Part shown: in pieces, positions 58,607 to 64,000 of the stretch
Position numbering within the stretch: position 1 is the first letter of the stretch
Layout of the letters: every line of letters begins with the position of its first letter
Assembly: GCF_902859585.1 (NCBI RefSeq)
Contig: NZ_CADIJM010000007.1
Span: forward strand, 124,001-188,000
Direction: 5' to 3'
DNA: 64,000 nt
Origin: Achromobacter animicus
GTDB taxonomy: Bacteria > Pseudomonadota > Gammaproteobacteria > Burkholderiales > Burkholderiaceae_B
Position numbers and translations under genes: made by a program
The notes under the pieces: generated by a model
What the model saw: only the letters and a program-made list of their open reading frames with translations
The model's database searches: none
What the model was told of the DNA's origin: nothing

Positions 58607-59713
58607 TTAGAAGCGATGACGGACACCGACCATGCCCACCGTGCTCTTCACGCCGTCGATGAACGCGAAGTCCGTGGCGTAGGAGCCCAGCGCGTACAGG
58701 TTCGTACGCTTGGACAGGTTGTACGTGTAGCCGATGCTGTACACGTTCATGGCCGAATCGCCACCGGTCAGCAGATCGCTGTCCGGATCGGCACGTTGCC
58801 ACGAAGCCAGGATGGTGCTGGCGCCAAGCGGAACGGTCACGCCGACCATGTACGAATTGGCCTTGAAGTCTTCGACGCCAACGTTCGAGCTGAAGCTCTT
58901 GGCCTCGGGGCTGCCGCTGCCGAAGGCGTTGATGCTTTGGCCGGTGAACCAGCCGTCACGCGTCTGACCGAAGGCGGCCGCCAGCTTCACGACTTCAAAG
59001 TCGTACGAAGCGCCGATGCTCCATGCCTTGGGCGTGGCGTCATTGCCAAGCTGGTTGGCCGGGTTCAGTTGGTCGTACGTCAGGGCGACGTTCAGCGGAC
59101 CGTTCACGTAGCGCACGCCGGCCGTGATGGCGCGGGTGTTGTCAGCGGTGCGGAAGCCGGTCTGTGCGGCGGTCGTGTCGGCGATGTTGAACGAGTAGCC
59201 GACGCCAGCCTGGAAGCCGCCGAACGACGGGGTCGCGTACTGGACCATGTTGTCGTAGCGGACGGTGTTGGCGGCGCTGAACGCGTTGCCGATGTTGGCT
59301 TGGCCGTAGCTGGCGCCGAACGGATCGATCGCGCCCAGGTACTTGGAAGCGATGTTGGTCTGGCGGCCGAATTCCAGCAAGCCCCACGACGAGCTCTTCA
59401 GACCGATGGTGGCTTGGCGGCCGAACAGGCGGCTGCTCTGGCCCGACTGGCCGTTGGCCGAGTTGAATCCACTTTCCAGCGTGAACACGGCGGAGAGGCC
59501 GTCGCCCAGGTCTTCCGAACCGCGCAGGCCCCAGCGCGAACCGCTGGAAACGCCGTTGCTCATGCCGACCTTGGATTCATGGTAGCCATCGCCCTTGATC
59601 CGCTGATAGCCCACGCCCGTATCGATCAAGCCGTACAGCGTCACCGAGGTTTCCGCCTGCGCCATGCCGGACAGCGCGGCAAAGATGGCGGTGGCGAACA
59701 GAGTCTTTTTCAT
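58607..59713 (-). CDS. Gram-negative porin (OmpC/Bordetella-type)
   Basis: A 368-residue precursor with signal peptide (MKKTLFATAIFAALSGMAQA) and a 16-strand-type beta-barrel. Typical Burkholderiales porin motifs: SVTLYGLIDTGVGYQ at the start, GSRWGLRGSEDLGDGLSAVF, LFGRQATIGLKS, and the final aromatic strand VGMVGVRHRF with C-terminal Phe. It forms a general diffusion pore in the outer membrane. A perfect hairpin (58565-58591) follows its stop. Confidence 0.95.
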   Translation of the reverse strand: MKKTLFATAIFAALSGMAQAETSVTLYGLIDTGVGYQRIKGDGYHESKVGMSNGVSSGSRWGLRGSEDLGDGLSAVFTLESGFNSANGQSGQSSRLFGRQATIGLKSSSWGLLEFGRQTNIASKYLGAIDPFGASYGQANIGNAFSAANTVRYDNMVQYATPSFGGFQAGVGYSFNIADTTAAQTGFRTADNTRAITAGVRYVNGPLNVALTYDQLNPANQLGNDATPKAWSIGASYDFEVVKLAAAFGQTRDGWFTGQSINAFGSGSPEAKSFSSNVGVEDFKANSYMVGVTVPLGASTILASWQRADPDSDLLTGGDSAMNVYSIGYTYNLSKRTNLYALGSYATDFAFIDGVKSTVGMVGVRHRF

Positions 59714-59944
59714 TACAGATTCCCATTGATGTGAACAGACATGCGCATGTGGCCAGACCCACATTGCAGGCGGCACAGTGATGCACACGGCGCATGGCAG
59801 GAACGGATTCTAGGGACGCAATATGTCAGTTCTGGGGACACAAGCGATTTCGCAGCAAGAAATGGAAATAATCGCTTTTTTGTGGCGCGACGCCGACAGC
59901 GGCGCGCACATCGGCCACGCCGGCAGGCGTGTCATGGGCGTGTG

Positions 59945-60664
59945 CTATGAAGACAGGATGCGCGCAAACGTGCGCAGCAATTGGCGCGCATCGTGCGTGG
60001 GGACAAGGCCCGCCACCATCGCCGCCACGTCGTGGCCCTCCGCCTCGAACACCGGCGCGCGGCGCGACAGGCATGCCGACATCAGCGTCGGCGAGAACTC
60101 GGGATGGAATTGCACCGACCACGCGTTCGGCCCATATCGCAGGACCTGATGCGGATCGTGCCGCGAACGGGCGAGCACTTCGGCCCCCGGCGGCGGCGTC
60201 AACACGCTTTGCTCATGCGTCAGATTGGCCAGAAAACGCCGCGGCAGCGCGCCAAGCAGCGCATCGTCGCCAACTTCCGCGCAGAAGTCGATGGCATGCT
60301 GGCCGATCTCGCGGCCCTGCGGATGAAAGTCGACGACGCCGCCCAGCGCGTGCGCCATCAGTTGATGGCCGTAGCAGATGCCCAAGAGCGGCAACCGCGC
60401 GCCATGCGCGCCGCGCAGCCACTCGGCCGTGCGCTCGCTCCAGGGCTCGCGATCCGTCACCATGGACCACGATCCCGTCAACACCGCGCCGGACACGTCA
60501 TTCCACGTGGGCAGGGGTTCGTCGTCGTGGGGCTTGAAGACCCGCACCGGCAGGTCCGGATCTTCAAGCGCGGCCAGCATCCAGTCGGATTGTTCGCCTT
60601 GCGCCTGCCGCAGATCTTCGGGCGGGCGGCCCATCTGAATGATGGCGAGCGGTTTTCGGGTCAT
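59945..60664 (-). CDS. Class I glutamine amidotransferase-like protein
   Basis: A 239-residue protein with the catalytic Cys in LLGICYGHQL and His-Glu in VQFHPEFSP. The N-terminal part (KPLAIIQMGRPPEDLRQAQG) matches stand-alone amidotransferase proteins of the GuaA-like group, as used in gamma-glutamyl metabolism. No synthetase partner lies nearby, so its acceptor is unknown. A TTG two codons ahead is another possible start. Confidence 0.88.
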   Translation of the reverse strand: MTRKPLAIIQMGRPPEDLRQAQGEQSDWMLAALEDPDLPVRVFKPHDDEPLPTWNDVSGAVLTGSWSMVTDREPWSERTAEWLRGAHGARLPLLGICYGHQLMAHALGGVVDFHPQGREIGQHAIDFCAEVGDDALLGALPRRFLANLTHEQSVLTPPPGAEVLARSRHDPHQVLRYGPNAWSVQFHPEFSPTLMSACLSRRAPVFEAEGHDVAAMVAGLVPTHDARQLLRTFARILSS

Positions 60665-60700
60665 GGACAACGATTCTGCGGATTGAAAGGATGACGGAGT

Positions 60701-60970
60701 TTACTTTCCGAACAGGCGCCGCAGACGCTGGGACTCGGCGAGGTTCAGGCGCTTGGCTTCGTCTTCGGCGTAATCCCGCTCGCCGACATCGTAGGACCCT
60801 TCGTGCAGGCACTTCTTGCGATTGGCCTTGCACTCATCGTTGGACCGGGCCGGCGTGGTGGCCGCCATGCTGGCCTTTTCCGCAGCCGTCGGCTTGCTCG
60901 ACGAGCACCCCGCCACCACCGCGACAAAAAACAACGCCGCGCCGCAGCGGCTGATCGTGAATATCGACAT
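60701..60970 (-). CDS. Small lipoprotein, function unknown
   Basis: An 89-residue precursor with a lipobox (FVAVVAGCSSS). The mature part is charged, with two Cys (NDECKANRKKCLHEG) and a helical C-terminus (EAKRLNLAESQRLRRLFGK). I recognise no family. It is just upstream of the amidotransferase gene. Confidence 0.7.
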   Translation of the reverse strand: MSIFTISRCGAALFFVAVVAGCSSSKPTAAEKASMAATTPARSNDECKANRKKCLHEGSYDVGERDYAEDEAKRLNLAESQRLRRLFGK

Positions 60971-61033
60971 TTTCCCGGCCCTACAGAAACGCTATAGCCG
61001 CTTTTATAGCAAACGCGCGCTGGGAAAGGCGTG

Positions 61034-61954
61034 TTAAGTCGTAGCAGACGCGCGATCCGATTCAGCGCGATACCGCAGCGCCTCTATCACCAGCGCCAAC
61101 GCCGGCGAGAGCTGCCGGCGATTTGCGTAGTAAAGGTGATAGCCCGGAAACACCGGCCACCAATCCTCCAGCACGGGCGCCAGCCGGCCCGCTTCGATGT
61201 GCGGTTTGACCAGGTCATAGGGCACATAAGCCAGGCCCATGCCATCGAGCGCCGCCTGCAGCATCAGGAACGTATTGTTGAACACGGTCTGCCCGTTCAC
61301 GCGCACGCTCAGCGCGCGTCCATCCTTTTCAAAATCCCAGGCGTACAGGCCGCCGTGCGTGGGCAGCCGCAGGTTCACGCAACAGTGCTCCGTCAGTTCC
61401 TGCGGTGTGGCGGGCAGTGATCTGCCGGCCAGGTAGTCCGGCGACGCGGCGACCGCCATGCGCAGGTCGGGCGCGATGCGCACGGCGATCATGTCCTTGT
61501 CCACGCGGTTGCCCACGCGCACTCCCGCGTCGAAACGTTGCGCGGCGATGTCGGTCATCGCGTAGTCCACGCTGAATTCGATCTGCACGTCCGGGTACTG
61601 CCGCAGAAGTGGCAACAGGCGCGGCCATAGCGCCGTCACGATGGCGTGATCATGCGCGGTGATGCGTACCGTGCCCGCGGGCTTGTCGCGCATTGCGGTC
61701 AGCGACTCCAGCTCCTGCTGTATTTCGCTCAGCCGGGGACTCAGCACACTCAACAGCCGGGCGCCGGCTTCAGTAGGTGAAACGCTGCGGGTCGTCCGGG
61801 TGAGCAACCGCACGCCCAGGCGTGCTTCCAGCGCCAGCATGGCGTGGCTGAGCGCAGACCGCGACAAGCCAAGCTGGGCCGCAGCGCGGGTGAAGCTGCG
61901 GGTCTGCGCCACCGCCATGAAGGCATGCAGATCGTTGAGGTTCTCTTTGGGCAT
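61034..61954 (-). CDS. LysR-family transcriptional regulator
   Basis: A 306-residue regulator. The N-terminal winged HTH is canonical (SFTRAAAQLGLSRSALSHAMLALE), followed by the substrate-binding domain (GTVRITAHDHAIVTALWPRLLPLL). It belongs to the CrgA/AaeR-like subgroup. It is divergent from the cupin gene (166 bp apart) and probably controls the cupin and decarboxylase-like pair. Confidence 0.93.
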   Translation of the reverse strand: MPKENLNDLHAFMAVAQTRSFTRAAAQLGLSRSALSHAMLALEARLGVRLLTRTTRSVSPTEAGARLLSVLSPRLSEIQQELESLTAMRDKPAGTVRITAHDHAIVTALWPRLLPLLRQYPDVQIEFSVDYAMTDIAAQRFDAGVRVGNRVDKDMIAVRIAPDLRMAVAASPDYLAGRSLPATPQELTEHCCVNLRLPTHGGLYAWDFEKDGRALSVRVNGQTVFNNTFLMLQAALDGMGLAYVPYDLVKPHIEAGRLAPVLEDWWPVFPGYHLYYANRRQLSPALALVIEALRYRAESDRASATT

Positions 61955-62120
61955 TGGTGAATTCCGTGCACCAGGGAATACGGATTTTGCGATCTTCTCA
62001 TCTAATCCGCCGGATCATACAGTGCGACGGGTGGGCGCCGATGGCGGGTCGGCGCCCCGCCAAACCCGACGTGGCGCGCGGCAGACAGCGCCGCCGCCCA
62101 ACGAACAGAGGCAGAAAAGC

Positions 62121-62618
62121 ATGCAAAAACACGTAAGCAAGATCGCGGTCTGCGCCGCGCTCGTCCAGACGGCGGCGGCGCAAGCCGCGGAACCGCAGCC
62201 CACCGCCTCCCCCGCGGCCCAGCAGATCGCACGCGCGGGCGCGCAGGCATCCATCGCCGGTCCGGACGACTACTTCACGGGCCGCGCGCGCATCGATCCC
62301 GTGTGGGCGGCGGACAAGGACGTCAATGCTTCGGGCGCACTTGTGACCTTCGAGCCCGGGGCGCGATCGGCGTGGCACACGCACCCGGCCGGACAGCGGC
62401 TTGTGGTGACGTCGGGCGTTGGACTGACCCAGGAATGGGGCAAGCCCGTGCAAGAAATCCGCCCGGGCGACGTGATCCACTGCCCGCCCGGCGTCAAGCA
62501 CTGGCACGGCGCCGCACCCGGCACCGCGATGACCCACTTGGCCGTCACGCCGTCGGTCGACGGCAAGAACGTCAACTGGATGGAGAAGGTCAGCGATGAA
62601 CAATATGCCTCGCGCTAA
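62121..62618 (+). CDS. Exported cupin-domain protein
   Basis: A 165-residue protein with an N-terminal signal-like segment (MQKHVSKIAVCAALVQTAAA). The cupin metal ligands are visible as HTHPAGQ (two His) and VKHWHG, with a GDVIHCPPG turn. It resembles the (R)-mandelonitrile-lyase/quercetinase-like cupins that accompany carboxymuconolactone-decarboxylase proteins. The frame is open upstream, but this ATG fits the signal peptide. It overlaps the next gene by 23 nt. Confidence 0.85.
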   Translation: MQKHVSKIAVCAALVQTAAAQAAEPQPTASPAAQQIARAGAQASIAGPDDYFTGRARIDPVWAADKDVNASGALVTFEPGARSAWHTHPAGQRLVVTSGVGLTQEWGKPVQEIRPGDVIHCPPGVKHWHGAAPGTAMTHLAVTPSVDGKNVNWMEKVSDEQYASR

Positions 62619-63393
62619 AGCCCGCATGACCCAATTTCGCACTCGCGCGCTTGCCGCTGCCGTTGGCCTGGCCGCAGCGATCGCCCTGCCCGTCCACGCG
62701 CAAGGAGCCTCCAACATGACAGACAAGACACAGACGGCGACGCAGGCCCCGGACTCGCTGTCCGCCCGCCAGGCGGCGATCGTGCCCATTGCCGCGTTGG
62801 CGGCAACCGGCGACATCGCGCGGCTGAACGCGGCGCTTGAACAAGGTCTGGATGCCGGATTGACGGTCAGCGATGCCAAAGAGGTGCTGGTGCAGCTGTA
62901 CGCCTACGCCGGCTTTCCGCGCAGCCTCAATGCCCTGTCCGAACTGATGAAAGTAAGGCAGGCCCGCCAGCAACGCGGCATCCAGGATGCGCCCGGCGCC
63001 GAGCCCAGCCGGCCGATCCCGCAGGGCGACGCGCTGCTGGCCGCCGGAACGGCCAATCAGACCAAGCTATCCGGCGGCCCGGTCCAGGGCCCCTTGTTCG
63101 ACTTCGCTCCCGTCGCCAACGAATACCTGCGCACGCACCTCTTTGGCGACATCTTCGAGCGCGACAACCTGGACTGGCAAAGCCGCGAAATTGCTACGGT
63201 CAGCATGCTGGCCGCGCTGACGGGCGTCGAATCGCAACTGCAATCGCACATGCGGATCAGTATGAACGTGGGCCTGACGGCGCCGCAACTGCGCCAGCTT
63301 GCCCAGGTGCTGGCGTCACACGTCGACGCGCAGACGGCCCGCCGCGCAACGGACGCGCTGGACCGGCAATTGCTGGTGCAAGCCGGCAAGTGA
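62596..63393 (+). CDS. Carboxymuconolactone decarboxylase-family protein (two domains)
   Basis: A 265-residue protein with an N-terminal signal-like segment (ALAAAVGLAAAIALPVHAQG). It contains two AhpD/CMD-type repeats; one carries SDAKEVLVQLYAYAGFPRSLNAL and the other LDWQSREIATVSMLAALTGVESQLQSH. There is no CxxC, so thioredoxin-like peroxidase activity is not expected. The substrate is unknown. It overlaps the cupin gene, showing co-translation. Confidence 0.87.
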   Translation: MNNMPRAKARMTQFRTRALAAAVGLAAAIALPVHAQGASNMTDKTQTATQAPDSLSARQAAIVPIAALAATGDIARLNAALEQGLDAGLTVSDAKEVLVQLYAYAGFPRSLNALSELMKVRQARQQRGIQDAPGAEPSRPIPQGDALLAAGTANQTKLSGGPVQGPLFDFAPVANEYLRTHLFGDIFERDNLDWQSREIATVSMLAALTGVESQLQSHMRISMNVGLTAPQLRQLAQVLASHVDAQTARRATDALDRQLLVQAGK

Positions 63394-63399
63394 CGGCAA

Positions 63400-63430
63400 G
63401 GGCCGGCTCCTGTGCAGGCAGGACCGGCCC
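63400..63430 (+). terminator. Terminator-like hairpin behind the decarboxylase-like gene
   Basis: GGGCCGG and TCCTG pair with CAGGA and CCGGCCC around a 6-nt loop, with one bulged C. It starts 7 nt after the stop and has no T-run. Confidence 0.4.
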
Positions 63431-63561
63431 CGGACACTGGCGAATTTGTCCCTTTAATGAACCAACCCGGGATTTTTTGGGCAAAATTCTGGACTCAAGC
63501 AATGATCCCCGCCACCCGAGGCAAGGCAGCTTGTCGTGCCCTCCCCCTGGACTCCCTTCAT

Positions 63562-64000
63562 GACGCAATTGCAAATCAACGGCCAGACCAAGGACGTCAA
63601 CGTCCCGGATGAAATGCCGATTATATGGGTCCTGCGCGATGAACTGGGCATGACCGGCACCAAGTTCGGCTGCGGCATGGCCTTGTGCGGCGCCTGTACG
63701 GTGCATATCGACGGTACGCCCGTGCGATCCTGTCTGACGCCCGTCTCCGTGGCCACCGGCCGCCAACTCTCCACCATCGAAGGCATGGAAGCCGATCCGG
63801 TCGGCCGGGCGGTGCAGGCGTCCTGGGTTACCAATAACGTCGCGCAATGCGGCTATTGCCAGGCTGGCCAGATCATGACGGCGGTAAGCCTGTTGAAGGC
63901 GACTCCCAATCCGACCGAACAACAGATTGCGGACGCCATGAGCGGCAACATCTGCCGCTGCGGCACGTACCCGCGGATCCTCGCGGCCATTCAGCAGGCC
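63562..64000 (+). CDS. iorA: IorA-type [2Fe-2S] subunit of a molybdenum hydroxylase (cut by window edge)
   Basis: At least 146 residues, open to the window edge. The plant-type cluster motif CGMALCGACTVH and the second, C-terminal cluster motif CGYCQAGQ ... NICRCGTY are complete, as in isoquinoline 1-oxidoreductase and other xanthine-oxidase-family alpha subunits. It passes electrons from the molybdopterin subunit, which should follow outside the window. The 168 bp behind the previous gene should contain its promoter. Substrate specificity cannot be read from this subunit. Confidence 0.9.

Overview
The window is GC-rich chromosomal DNA of a beta-proteobacterium, most likely family Alcaligenaceae (Achromobacter/Bordetella type). 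This is inferred from a Bug/TctC-type periplasmic binding protein, a GntR/FCD regulator, a Gram-negative trimeric-type porin, an IorA-type [2Fe-2S] subunit, lambda-like phage genes and overall coding style. Both edges cut genes: a PAS sensor kinase at the left and an IorA-like subunit at the right.

Region 1 (1-11.4 kb) is envelope and carbohydrate metabolism: galU, a VOC protein, a FUSC-type membrane protein and a zinc alcohol dehydrogenase. These are followed by a tight four-gene operon encoding a glycosyltransferase fused to UDP-galactopyranose mutase, a GH1-like glycosidase, an ABC exporter and a DUF2243 membrane protein. Region 2 (11.5-23.7 kb) is a stress island of mostly small genes: a broken SDR gene, manganese catalase, an SDR, DUF892 and DUF4142 ferritin-like proteins, an Rmf/CrpP-like protein, a ZIP transporter, an HdeA-type acid chaperone, a ChaA-type antiporter, a TetR regulator and a YqjE-type protein. 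Region 3 (23.8-29.4 kb) is signalling: a hybrid histidine kinase overlapping a double-domain KaiC-like ATPase, a secreted Ig-like protein and an atypical FixJ/LuxR regulator.

Region 4 (29.6-46.0 kb) is a phage-derived locus. It has a CI-type S24 repressor, a Cro/YdaS-like gene, O-like and P-like replication genes, a possible Q antiterminator, a complete-looking contractile tail module (sheath, tube, frameshifted chaperone, tape measure, hub, spike, baseplate, fibre) and a lysis cassette. I see no terminase, portal, capsid, protease or integrase. The locus is therefore either an R-type tailocin (phage-tail-like bacteriocin) or a prophage that lost its head module. A duplicated ~120-bp repeat sits exactly where the head genes would be expected. 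This is the most interesting system in the window.

Region 5 (46.4-64 kb) is ordinary accessory metabolism: an MFS transporter, a beta-hydroxyacid dehydrogenase, a thioesterase, a cardiolipin synthase, tRNA-His, and a GntR regulator divergent from a Bug protein and gamma-glutamyltransferase. These are followed by an HtrA-type protease, a DUF3455 protein, an Ala/Pro-rich exported protein, a porin, a glutamine amidotransferase, a small lipoprotein, and a LysR regulator divergent from cupin and carboxymuconolactone-decarboxylase-like genes. IorA ends the window. All functional calls come from reading the sequence; no database search was run.
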